Position numbers and translations under genes: made by a program
Notes under the pieces: generated by a model
The model's database searches: none
Seen by the model: the letters and a program-made list of their open reading frames with translations, nothing else
What the model was told of the DNA's origin: nothing
In this document: piece by piece, positions 7,744 to 15,476 of the stretch
How the letters are laid out: each line of letters begins with the position of its first letter
How positions within the stretch are numbered: the stretch's first letter is position 1
IMG/VR virus record: IMGVR_UViG_3300032087_001734
Location: 1 to 43,664 of that record
Direction: 5' to 3' (one strand)
Length of the DNA: 43,664 bases
Source of the DNA: a virus

Positions 7744-8790
7744 ATGGATAATAATACATTTGCACAGGCTATTGCCGATGGTGAAGGGCTAGATGAAGCT
7801 CAACAGGCAATGGTTAAGAAACTGCTTGACTCTAACCTCACAGCTACAGATGGCTTTAAAGAATATGCAGTCCGTAATGGACTAGCAACTACTGAAGAAC
7901 TACAATACCCTGACCCTCAAGGAGCTTATGCGGCTTACATGATGGGTCGCTTTGTAGGTTCTGACAATAAAATGAAGGAGGCTCTGCGTAATCCAGAGTC
8001 TACCTTCCAAATGCTAAACCAACTGACACTTCCTTCTAAGAAACAGATGTTTAAACAGGAAGGCGAGCCAATGGCTTATGCGGCTTTACAGCTTGAGCAG
8101 TTTGATACACCTGAGAAAGTACAGGATGTACAGACTCGCTTGGGTGTAAACTCAGACGGTATAGCAGGACAACAAACACAGACAGCATTAGCTAACTTGA
8201 TTTCTGTATATGGACAAGATGCCCTACAGCAGAAGCCTAACAAACGCCAAGAAGAACGTATGGGTGGTTTCTACACTCGTAAAGATGGTGTAAAAGTCTA
8301 CAACTCTATTCAGGGTGACTTTGGTGACGCTCAGGGCTTTATCCAGCACCTAGCTTCGCGTGAAGGTGTTGTGTATCAGTCTTATAACGACTCTCTTGGT
8401 AAACTTACTGCGGGTGTTGGTCACCTGTTGACTGAAGAGGAGCAAAAAAAGTACCCTAAAGGTACTCAGATTCCTCAGAGTCAGGTACAGGTATGGCTGA
8501 AACAGGATACTTCTAAAGCTATTAAAGCGGCTAAGGCACAAGCAAAAGAGCTTGGTATCAAAGACAGTAAATTTGTAGAGGCATTGGCTTCTGTAAACTT
8601 CCAGCTTGGTACAGAATGGGCTACTAAGTTCCCTTCAGCTTGGGAAAACCTAAAAGCAAAAGACTACGTAGGTGCTATTGCTGAAGTACAATATGTAAAA
8701 GAAGGTTCTCGTACCAAATCAGATTGGAACAAACAGACACCAGAGCGTGTAAACGACTTTGTATCCGCAATCAAACAGCTAATGTCATAA
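7744..8790 (+). CDS. GH24 lysozyme with peptidoglycan-binding domain (virion lysozyme and/or endolysin)
   Basis: This 348-residue protein has a helical N-terminus, then a PG_binding_1-like segment at residues about 120-155 (VQDVQTRLGVNSDGIAG). A T4-type muramidase follows with Glu207, Asp216 and Thr222 in exact E-x8-D-x5-T spacing and a downstream GVGHLL. It would hydrolyse the glycan backbone of peptidoglycan. It lies between the gp15-like and gp16-like genes, where T7 gp16 carries an N-terminal transglycosylase, so it may act at DNA entry. No other endolysin is visible, so it may also serve lysis. The ATG at 7744 directly follows the previous stop and a ggaggat site; the open frame upstream of it overlaps the gp15-like gene and is not used. 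Confidence 0.85.
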   Translation: MDNNTFAQAIADGEGLDEAQQAMVKKLLDSNLTATDGFKEYAVRNGLATTEELQYPDPQGAYAAYMMGRFVGSDNKMKEALRNPESTFQMLNQLTLPSKKQMFKQEGEPMAYAALQLEQFDTPEKVQDVQTRLGVNSDGIAGQQTQTALANLISVYGQDALQQKPNKRQEERMGGFYTRKDGVKVYNSIQGDFGDAQGFIQHLASREGVVYQSYNDSLGKLTAGVGHLLTEEEQKKYPKGTQIPQSQVQVWLKQDTSKAIKAAKAQAKELGIKDSKFVEALASVNFQLGTEWATKFPSAWENLKAKDYVGAIAEVQYVKEGSRTKSDWNKQTPERVNDFVSAIKQLMS

Positions 8791-8799
8791 GGAGAGATA

Positions 8800-11700
8800 A
8801 TGGCAGAATTTAACCCCGATGACATTCAAATGGAGACGTTTGAAGACACAAGCACACCTCCAACCGAGTTTAAACCGAACCGTTTGAACGCTCTGGGGGT
8901 TGCTCTGACACAAGACAACCTCGCTGGTACTGTTTACAATATGTTTGACGACTTTAAAGACAGTACACGCTTTGACTACGACCCTAGCTTTAAGGTGTCA
9001 GACCGTTTGGACTTGTTCCAAAATGTTGACTCAGCCTACTGGGACGAAATGCAAGGTGCTAAAAGCGAGGCTCACCTCATGCACTTAGCTAAAGAGTATG
9101 GCGACTACTCCAAATCTGCTCAATACCTAGACAGCTTAGGTGTTGAGGGTATGGCGTACCGCCTTGCTTCTGTATTTGCTGACGTACCTCTTATCTCTGC
9201 CTTGCAGAAGGTAAGGGGCGTTGGTAAAGCGGCAGTGTTCCTAGACAAACTTAATGACTCATACGCTGGTCGTGCTCTTATTGCAGGTACTATCGAAGGA
9301 GCATTTGAGGGCGTTAAGCAGGTTACATCACCTGTAGAGCGTACTGAGCTAGATATGCTTATGGCTGTCGGTGTTGGTGGTCTTGTAGGTGGTCTATACA
9401 AAGCTCGTGGCTTTGATGCAGAGTCAGCGGATGCTGTTGCGTCTCCAGTACGTGAGGCTATCAACGAAGTTGGTGCTACAGGCGTTAAGGGTGAAAAGAC
9501 ACAGGCATGGGTATCTGACAAGCAGTTCAACGTAACAGCGGCATTCCAAGGCTCTCAGTCTCCAACAATGCGCTCTATTGGCGAACAGCTATTTAACGAT
9601 GTATTGAACCCTACACTTGGCGACTTTAAGGCTATTGAGATACGTGATAACGTCAAGTACGCTATTGATAATGCTTTCTCACTTAACTTTGACCCATTGT
9701 ACATGGAGTTTATGGAGAAGATGTATGGCAAGAAGTTTGCTATGCTTAACCGCCTAAACATCCAGAAGCAAGAAGAGTTCTACAACCTGATGGGTGATAT
9801 GTACTACGGTCGTAACAACCCTCTGATTGACTCAATGGATGATGCGTACAAAGCTAAAGTAGACAAAGCGTTCCAAAAGATGTCTGAAGATTCTTACGAC
9901 ATTATGAAGCGTAATGGACATACTAAGTTTAATGATGGTTCTATTGAGAAAACTGATGATTACCTACCACTACGTTGGGCTAAGGATAAAATCCAACAGC
10001 TTAACCGTGAAGGTGTCTTTAAGAAGTCAGACTTTAAGAAGGCTGTATTAGATGGTCTTCAGAAGAAGTTTCAGACTTTGGGTATTCAGGTAGATGCTAA
10101 GTCACTTGAGAAAGCGGCTAAGAAGTTCACTGATACAATGTACCGTCAGGACATCAAAGTAGGCGAGAAAGGTTACATCACTCAAGACAATGCAATGAAG
10201 AAAGCTCTACAGGAACTCCAAGAGTACCTAGAACTAACTGATGAAGAAGTTGCGTTGCTTAAGCAGTCTATGGATAAAGCTGACGAAGCGGGTGAGCGTG
10301 GTACTGCATCTGCAACCAAGCGTAGAACACCTCTCGACCTAGAAGGTAGTTACACAACCAAAGACGGTTTTGAGATTAAACTATCGGATTACATTGATAC
10401 TAACGTACAAGGTCTATGGCATCACTACTCTCACTCTATGGGTGGAGATACTGCACTGCGTAGAATGAATGTAAACTCTCGTAAAGAGCTTGCAAACCTA
10501 CGTAACAAAGTTGAAAAAGAACTAAAAGAAGCTAACGGTGGACTGCTTTCAAAAGAAGCTGAGACTGAACTAGCCAACTTTGACCAGACAATTGCACACC
10601 TACTTGGCATGACTGCTAAGGATGGTGCGGCTGATGACATCTGGAAAGCTACTCGTATGCTTAACAACCTTACTCGTGCATCTAAACTAGGTGCTACATG
10701 GTTTGCTATGAGTGCCGAGCTTGCTCGTGTATCTCACCGTATCGGTGTTAAGAATCTTGTTAAGAGTATGCCGTCATTGAAGCAGGTAATCAATGCTTAC
10801 CGTGGTAAAGACTTTGATGCTGTTTACCGTGAGCTACAGCTCCACGAGGCTCTTGGTGGTGAATTGAACCAGATGGTATCTATTGCTAAGTACGAAGACC
10901 TACTAGCAGGACAGGCACAGGGAACAGCTCGCTTCCTAGATAAAGCTGAACGCTTCTCTGATGTTGCTAACGAAGCTACAATGCTTGCTGGTGGTGTTAA
11001 GTCAGGTACATCTATGCTTGAATACTGGCACGCTATTGGTGCTCGTGTTAAGATGATGGATATGGCTCGTAAAGGCATGGACGACAAAGCTTACCGCTTC
11101 TTTGAGCAGTATGGCTTTGACCGTGAGATGGCTGACAAGATTGCAGGGCAGATGAATAAATTTGCCAGCAAAGACCCTAACTACCCACTACTTAACCTAG
11201 ACGAGTGGGAAGATGGTTTAGGTCATGCTTGGAGTCTTGGTGTACGCAGACAGTCTTACGAGTTGATACAGAAAACCAACTTTGGTGACAACATTGCGGC
11301 TCGTAGTATTACTGGTAACAAGATGGTAGGTGATACTGTACTTGGTTCACTATCAATGAACTTGAAGAACTACATGGTTGTAGCTTACAACAAGCAGTTG
11401 AGTAAAGGCATTGTGAATCTAGCTAAAGGCGGTAAAGACCGTATGGATGTAATGGGTAACTGGACGTACCAGACAGCCTTTGCATTGGTATCTTACACAG
11501 CTAAACAGTATATGCTACACGGCAACGACCAGAAGAAACTGGACGAAGCTCTAAGTTGGGAGCGTATTGCGGCTAATACATTTGGTATGACAACCTTTGC
11601 GTCATTCCTACCAAGTGCTATTGACGTAGTGGCAGAACCTCTTATGGATGAACCACTATTTAACGTCTACAGCCGTGGTCAACCAGCAGGTCTACCGACT

Positions 11701-11907
11701 ATTGCCCCTATGCAGTTCCTATCGGATGCGGCTACAGGCGCAGTTGGTGTAGGTAAATTGATTTCTCCGTGGGCTGATGCTTCGGAGGGCGAACTTAAAA
11801 AAGCTTTCAACTCTCTACCACTAGGGAATGCTATGTTTGTTAAGCAATTAACAGGTGAAATGGCAGAAGCCTTAGCGGAAGACAGCGGAAGCAGAGGATG
11901 GTACTAA
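8800..11907 (+). CDS. Large internal virion protein, T7 gp16-like without lysozyme domain
   Basis: At 1035 residues this is the longest gene in the window, just before the terminase genes as in T7 (gp16, 1318 residues). It is mostly helical, with charged coiled regions and several Gly/Ala-rich weakly hydrophobic patches (MLMAVGVGGLVGGLY near residue 190). Residues 330-720 are highly charged. I see no lysozyme motif in it; together with the preceding 348-residue lysozyme the total is close to T7 gp16. It probably forms the inner-membrane part of the ejection tube. A ggagag site precedes the ATG, and the stop overlaps the small terminase start (TAATG). Confidence 0.8.
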   Translation: MAEFNPDDIQMETFEDTSTPPTEFKPNRLNALGVALTQDNLAGTVYNMFDDFKDSTRFDYDPSFKVSDRLDLFQNVDSAYWDEMQGAKSEAHLMHLAKEYGDYSKSAQYLDSLGVEGMAYRLASVFADVPLISALQKVRGVGKAAVFLDKLNDSYAGRALIAGTIEGAFEGVKQVTSPVERTELDMLMAVGVGGLVGGLYKARGFDAESADAVASPVREAINEVGATGVKGEKTQAWVSDKQFNVTAAFQGSQSPTMRSIGEQLFNDVLNPTLGDFKAIEIRDNVKYAIDNAFSLNFDPLYMEFMEKMYGKKFAMLNRLNIQKQEEFYNLMGDMYYGRNNPLIDSMDDAYKAKVDKAFQKMSEDSYDIMKRNGHTKFNDGSIEKTDDYLPLRWAKDKIQQLNREGVFKKSDFKKAVLDGLQKKFQTLGIQVDAKSLEKAAKKFTDTMYRQDIKVGEKGYITQDNAMKKALQELQEYLELTDEEVALLKQSMDKADEAGERGTASATKRRTPLDLEGSYTTKDGFEIKLSDYIDTNVQGLWHHYSHSMGGDTALRRMNVNSRKELANLRNKVEKELKEANGGLLSKEAETELANFDQTIAHLLGMTAKDGAADDIWKATRMLNNLTRASKLGATWFAMSAELARVSHRIGVKNLVKSMPSLKQVINAYRGKDFDAVYRELQLHEALGGELNQMVSIAKYEDLLAGQAQGTARFLDKAERFSDVANEATMLAGGVKSGTSMLEYWHAIGARVKMMDMARKGMDDKAYRFFEQYGFDREMADKIAGQMNKFASKDPNYPLLNLDEWEDGLGHAWSLGVRRQSYELIQKTNFGDNIAARSITGNKMVGDTVLGSLSMNLKNYMVVAYNKQLSKGIVNLAKGGKDRMDVMGNWTYQTAFALVSYTAKQYMLHGNDQKKLDEALSWERIAANTFGMTTFASFLPSAIDVVAEPLMDEPLFNVYSRGQPAGLPTIAPMQFLSDAATGAVGVGKLISPWADASEGELKKAFNSLPLGNAMFVKQLTGEMAEALAEDSGSRGWY

Positions 11908-12155
11908 TGAGTAATAAAGCATCAATGGACACGCTTAACTCATTGCATGGTCAAGTCGCTAGTGTTCTAGCGGCTAACCTTGATGACCCTAAGACACTCG
12001 CTCTTGCTATCAAGTTCCTTAAGGATAATGATATTACAGCAGACATCTTAGAGTCAGAGTCAATGATGAGCTTGACCGATTCAATCAAACGTATCGCTTC
12101 TGAGGCAAACGATAAGTCGTACTCAGTTGAGGATATGATGGCTACAGCCCATTAG
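11907..12155 (+). CDS. terS: Small terminase subunit, T7 gp18-like
   Basis: This 82-residue, largely helical, acidic protein lies directly before the large terminase gene; T7 gp18 is 89 residues. It would recognise concatemeric DNA and load the packaging motor. The ATG at 11907 overlaps the previous stop (TAATG) and has agagga about 8 bases upstream; an ATG at 11898 would extend it by three codons inside the upstream gene. Pieces such as DPKTLALAIKFLKDNDIT fit the family. The call rests on position, size and helicity. Confidence 0.75.
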   Translation: MSNKASMDTLNSLHGQVASVLAANLDDPKTLALAIKFLKDNDITADILESESMMSLTDSIKRIASEANDKSYSVEDMMATAH

Positions 12156-12217
12156 GGCTTCTCTCAGGCGTTTTAACGGCATTAGGTAGGCTACCCTACT
12201 AGGTGACGTTAGAACGT

Positions 12218-12236
12218 CTCTCAGAGGCTCTCAGAG
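12218..12236 (+). repeat. Tandem CTCTCAGAG repeats before terL
   Basis: Two exact copies of CTCTCAGAG at 12218-12226 and 12228-12236 have 10-bp spacing and near-dyad symmetry. A third exact copy lies inside terL at 13180-13188. They fall in the 95-base gap between the terminase genes. A role is unknown. Confidence 0.5.
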
Positions 12237-12250
12237 CGTTAAGGAGACGT

Positions 12251-13948
12251 ATGACACAAGACGAAATTAAATTAGCAATTACAGACTTTAAGGTATTCCT
12301 AAAATACACATGGGAACACCTACGACTACCACCTCCTACTAGGATGCAATACTACATTGCTGACTACTTACAGGAAGGTCACAAGCGTTCACAGCTTGAG
12401 GCATTACGTGGTATCGGTAAAACATGGATTACAGGTGCATTTGTAGCATGGCGACTACTCCGTAATCCCAATGAGAAGATACTGATTGTCTCACAATCGG
12501 GTAGTCACTCAGACAACATCGCCATGTTCATTAGGAAACTAATTGATACAATGCCTATCCTAGAGCATTTACAACCACGAGCTGACCAGCGTAGCTCCGT
12601 TATCGCATTCGATGTGAACGGTGCAGAGGTATCGGTACAGCCGTCTGTAAAATCTCTAGGTATTACATCCCAGTTACAGGGTAACCGTGCCTCTCTACTT
12701 ATATCCGATGACGTAGAGGGTCAGCAGAATAGTGCGACAGAGAAGCGCAGACAAGACCTGCTGAACCAAGTAGCCGAATATGAGGCAATTCTTCAGACTA
12801 CTGACGATGCACAGATACTTGTACTGGGTACTCCCCAAACAAGCGAATCAATATACAACCGATTACGCGATAAAGGCTACGTAACTCGTATATATCCTGC
12901 TAGGTATCCAGATGATGTTTCTGCTTATAGTGGATGTCTTGCGGATTATCTATTAGAGGATATGGCTAAAGACCCTAGCCTTGTAAACAAGACAACTGAC
13001 TCACGTTTCAGTGACGAGGACTTGTTACAGAGGGAGTTGAGTTATGGACGTAGTGGTTTTAAACTACAGTTCATGCTTGATACTACACTTAGCGATGCAG
13101 AGAAGTACCCACTCAAGACAAAAGACTTGATAGTTACAGACCTGACTGCTAAGGATGCCCCTACAAAGCTCGTATGGAGCTCTCAGAGCCGCGATAGCAT
13201 CCACGATATACCCAACGTAGGGTTTACTGGAGATACGCTTCAGAGGCCGTCTGTGCAGGAAGCATACGGTGAGTACGAGGGTAGTATACTAGCTATTGAC
13301 CCTAGTGGTCGTGGTAAGGATGAGATGGGTTGGTGTATAGTCAACCATTTGCTTGGTAAAGTATTCATTCCTGCCTTTGGTGGTATGCACGGAGGTTACG
13401 TACAAGAGAACCTAGTGTTCCTAGCTGAGAAAGCAAAGGAATTCAATGTAAATAAGGTTGTAATTGAGAGTAACTTTGGTGACGGTATGTTTAACTCACT
13501 ACTAACACCTGTCCTCAATGCTATCTATCCTTGTGCAATGGAAGAGGTGAGAAGTAATATACAGAAAGAAAAGCGTATTATAGACACCTTAGAACCATTG
13601 ATGAACCAGCATAGGCTTGTATTTGATTACACAGCTTTAAAGGACGATGTAGCTTACGGATTGAGTGAGCCTAAGAACATATACTACAGCCTAGCGTACC
13701 AGCTTACACACATTACACATGAACGTGGAGCTTTGGTGCATGACGATAGGCTTGACGTATTAGCTTTAGGCGTACAGTTCTGGAATGACTACGGTATCTT
13801 GAAGCAGAATAGTGACCATGCTCTGAATATCTATAAGAAGAAGCAGGTAGAAGACGAATTGAAGCGTAGAGCTAACGTCTTTAGGAGTATGAACATGAAG
13901 AAATCCAAGGGTAATGTAGCTACTAAACGGCTAAAATCATTCAATTAG
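12251..13948 (+). CDS. terL: Large terminase subunit (ATPase-nuclease), T7 gp19-like
   Basis: This 565-residue packaging motor is close to T7 gp19 (586). It has a Walker A-like motif RGIGKTW at residues 53-59, a Walker B region around LLISDDVEGQ, and a coupling-type motif (ILVLGTPQT). A C-terminal RNase H-fold nuclease follows, with acidic residues in AIDPSGRGKDEMGW, VVIESNFGDGMF and HDDRLDVLALG. I chose ATG 12251 because AAGGAG at 12241-12246 precedes it closely; an in-frame GTG at 12203 would overlap the repeats and lacks a good site. No late gene follows. Confidence 0.95.
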   Translation: MTQDEIKLAITDFKVFLKYTWEHLRLPPPTRMQYYIADYLQEGHKRSQLEALRGIGKTWITGAFVAWRLLRNPNEKILIVSQSGSHSDNIAMFIRKLIDTMPILEHLQPRADQRSSVIAFDVNGAEVSVQPSVKSLGITSQLQGNRASLLISDDVEGQQNSATEKRRQDLLNQVAEYEAILQTTDDAQILVLGTPQTSESIYNRLRDKGYVTRIYPARYPDDVSAYSGCLADYLLEDMAKDPSLVNKTTDSRFSDEDLLQRELSYGRSGFKLQFMLDTTLSDAEKYPLKTKDLIVTDLTAKDAPTKLVWSSQSRDSIHDIPNVGFTGDTLQRPSVQEAYGEYEGSILAIDPSGRGKDEMGWCIVNHLLGKVFIPAFGGMHGGYVQENLVFLAEKAKEFNVNKVVIESNFGDGMFNSLLTPVLNAIYPCAMEEVRSNIQKEKRIIDTLEPLMNQHRLVFDYTALKDDVAYGLSEPKNIYYSLAYQLTHITHERGALVHDDRLDVLALGVQFWNDYGILKQNSDHALNIYKKKQVEDELKRRANVFRSMNMKKSKGNVATKRLKSFN

Positions 13949-14025
13949 TAAAACGTAGTAGTGGTGGGGCTTGTAGCCTATTTTAAAAGATAAGACTATC
14001 TAGGGGCGAAGATAACTTTAATATA

Positions 14026-14073
14026 TCTTTAAGATTCTTTAAGAGTCTTTAAGCATCTTTAAGCATCTTTAAG
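14026..14073 (+). repeat. Five TCTTTAAG octamers with exact 10-bp period
   Basis: Perfect TCTTTAAG copies start at 14026, 14036, 14046, 14056 and 14066, with 2-base spacers at, ag, ca, ca. An imperfect copy (ACTTTAAT) precedes them. All lie on one helical face. The array sits about 80 bases after terL, where T7 has short repeats beside its right terminal repeat. A related array lies at 23682-23759. It is a candidate genome-end, packaging or replication element. Confidence 0.85.
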
Positions 14074-14139
14074 CCACCACCTCTACTTCCCTTTCTTTAA
14101 TCGATGTCCGTAAAGCGGCATTGAGCCTACAACTGACAG

Positions 14140-14156
14140 GTTTGCTTTCGGCAAGC
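14140..14156 (+). terminator. Small hairpin downstream of terL
   Basis: GTTTGC, loop TTTCG, GCAAGC give a 6-bp stem with one G-T pair, without a clear T-run. It could be a weak late terminator or processing site. Nearby, tcgatgt occurs twice (14101 and 14161). Confidence 0.35.
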
Positions 14157-14245
14157 TTAGGTCGATGTTAGGTTTCCTTTCGCCTCGTTCTGGGGCAAGC
14201 TAAAAAATACTAAAAAAATCTGAATGGGTATCATCATAAATGCTT

Positions 14246-14545
14246 CGCGCGCAGTCCCCCGCACGCCTATGCACGCATGAGCACGCTCGCAGACGCATAA
14301 CGCGTACACACGCACGCCTACAGGCACACACACGCACACACATGAGCGCATCCGCACGCACCTACACGCACGCACGTAGGCACGCGAGAGGCGTTCTTTT
14401 TTGCACTCGAAGCCTCTTGACGCGACACGCACGCACACGCCTACGCGATACGCGAGCACGCCTACGCATACACACGCGAGCACACACACGGGCACGCACG
14501 CTAGCGCGAACGACCACGCGAGGGGAATTTTTTTTGCACGCTACA
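14246..14545. other. C/A-rich alternating purine-pyrimidine tract (Z-DNA-prone)
   Basis: About 300 bases are dominated on the + strand by CA, CG and AC steps (repeated GCACGC and ACACGC), with very little T. Strictly alternating purine-pyrimidine runs include 14300-14317 and 14324-14344. Two similar blocks interrupt it (14383-14417 and 14516-14548), each with a cacgcgag start, a T-tract, TGCAC and an AAGCC-like end. Open frames exist on both strands but look like composition artefacts. It lies between terL and the early promoter, inside the inferred genome-end region. Nothing in it matches a gene. Confidence 0.8.
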
Positions 14546-14600
14546 AGCCGCATGAATACTGGGCTTTTGAATTTATTTTAATTTTTTTTGCATCTGGGTG

Positions 14601-14629
14601 TTGACACTCAAAAGCAATGGGCGTAGCTT
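14601..14629 (+). promoter_or_regulatory. Candidate early host-type (sigma70) promoter with UP-like element
   Basis: A perfect -35 TTGACA (14601-14606) and a 17-base spacer lead to a weak -10 tagctt (14624-14629). The 40 bases upstream are very A/T-rich, resembling an rRNA UP element. It is positioned to start the early transcript, about 400 bases before the first early gene and 25-30 bases before the boxA. The -10 match is only three of six. Confidence 0.5.
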
Positions 14630-14663
14630 AGTAATGGCTGGAGCGGCAGACGCCCTTCACAAA

Positions 14664-14678
14664 CGCTCTTTAACAATT
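14664..14678 (+). promoter_or_regulatory. boxA-like antitermination element
   Basis: CGCTCTTTAACAATT contains the lambda/rRNA boxA consensus (CGCTCTTTA) and extends into the TTTAACAATT seen in gammaproteobacterial rRNA leaders. BoxA RNA binds NusB-S10 and makes RNA polymerase resistant to termination. It lies about 30 bases after the candidate early promoter start and before a hairpin. Confidence 0.6.
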
Positions 14679-14689
14679 CGGAATTAGTA

Positions 14690-14707
14690 GTGACCTGAAG
14701 GGGTCGC
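14690..14707 (+). promoter_or_regulatory. boxB-like hairpin after boxA
   Basis: GTGACC pairs with GGTCGC around the loop TGAAGG, giving a 6-bp stem with one G-T pair. The core CCTGAAG resembles lambda boxB (CCCTGAAGAAGGG), and it lies 11 bases after boxA. No N-like protein is evident, so similarity to a nut site may be partial or accidental. Confidence 0.35.
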
Positions 14708-15041
14708 TAGGTGACGCAAAGCAATGACGCGGGGTGTTCGCAAACGACAAGGCGCATGATTCTAGGTAATCAGCAAGGGGTCGGGAGGGGTAAACTCGAA
14801 GAGTGGCGCGGTGACTAGCGAAAGGATAGGGAGACGAAAATTCTGATAGAGCACAAGTTACACCCAAACCAAAGAGTTATCGGTTTTGTGGTTGGAACGC
14901 TACGTAACGCCAGACGGCTTGCGACTACAGCACACCCAACGATTGCATCCTAGACACTGCACACAAAATACACTCAGCGGTTATCGCAAAGCGTCTTAAT
15001 TCGAGGGCGTTTTGTCATAATCACAACAGGAGTAACACCTT

Positions 15042-15470
15042 ATGAACTACGCAAAAGCCGCTGTAATTTCAGACCAAGCTTTTGAAACCAACGATTGCAC
15101 AGTAAAAGCAGTAGCGATTGCTTGTAACGTTGCGTACCGTGTAGCACACAAAGCGATGGCAAACCAAGGTCGTAAAAACCGCCAAGGGTCATACGTACCT
15201 AACATTCACCGCGCTATTGAGTCGCTAGGTTACAAAGTGGAGCGAGTAGAGACTACCGCAAAAACTGTAACCACACTCGAAAAGGACTCGGCACTACGCA
15301 AAGGGCACTTTGTAGCCTACATCAGCCGCCACATTCTAGCCGTAAAAGACGGAGTAGTTGAGGATTGGTCGAAAGGTAGCCGCCGCCGTATCGAATCGGT
15401 TTATCGTGTAACGCCTAACGCGACTCGCAAAGAGCGCAAAGAGATGGCAAAAGCAGTCTTTAACAAATAA
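15042..15470 (+). CDS. C39/papain-like putative cysteine protease, first early gene
   Basis: This 142-residue protein has NDCTVKAVAIA (Cys19) near the start and GHFVAYISRHILAVKDGVVEDW (His97, Asp108) near residue 88-109. This is the Cys-His-Asp order of papain-fold C39-type peptidases. It also has the GRKNRQGSYVPNIHRAIESLG segment typical of a small phage family annotated as hypothetical. It has no signal peptide and a basic C-terminus. It is the first gene of the early transcript, with an aggag site. A host-takeover role is inference; the fold could be catalytically inactive. Confidence 0.6.
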   Translation: MNYAKAAVISDQAFETNDCTVKAVAIACNVAYRVAHKAMANQGRKNRQGSYVPNIHRAIESLGYKVERVETTAKTVTTLEKDSALRKGHFVAYISRHILAVKDGVVEDWSKGSRRRIESVYRVTPNATRKERKEMAKAVFNK

Positions 15471-15476
15471 TCAACA

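Larger units (their letters stand above)
14636..15041 (+). other. Long untranslated early leader, purine-rich
   Basis: No plausible gene lies between the candidate start point and the ATG at 15042. The + strand turns G- and A-rich (about 14700-14860), the reverse of the C/A-rich tract upstream. Small stems are visible, for instance CGC-AAA-GCG near 14985 and a CCAAACC/GGTTTTGTGG pairing around 14865-14900. It contains the boxA and hairpin listed separately. It may be a structured leader or contain a small RNA; I cannot fold it rigorously here. Confidence 0.4.

Noticed and set aside
12199-12216. SP6-promoter-like TAGGTGAC followed by TAGAA
   Set aside because: Spacing differs from SP6, and TAGGTGAC also occurs in coding sequence near 41088 and in the leader at 14707, so it is probably chance.
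12203-12250. GTG start for the large terminase
   Set aside because: No ribosome site precedes it, whereas AAGGAG precedes ATG 12251, and the length then fits T7 gp19.
13990-14012. T7-promoter-like string AAGACTATCTAGGGG after terL
   Set aside because: It matches the T7 consensus only with a gap, and a partial relative (AAGACTATCTTAG near 34550) is part of a dyad. It is too weak to call.
14157-14581. Overlapping open frames of about 112-113 codons on both strands in the C/A-rich tract
   Set aside because: They are repetitive Arg/Thr/His or Cys/Val strings on both strands at once, without ribosome sites, caused by the lack of T in the tract.
15000-15030. CATAAT as a -10 just before the first early gene
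   Set aside because: No convincing -35 lies at the right distance. The TTGACA site at 14601 is a better early promoter.
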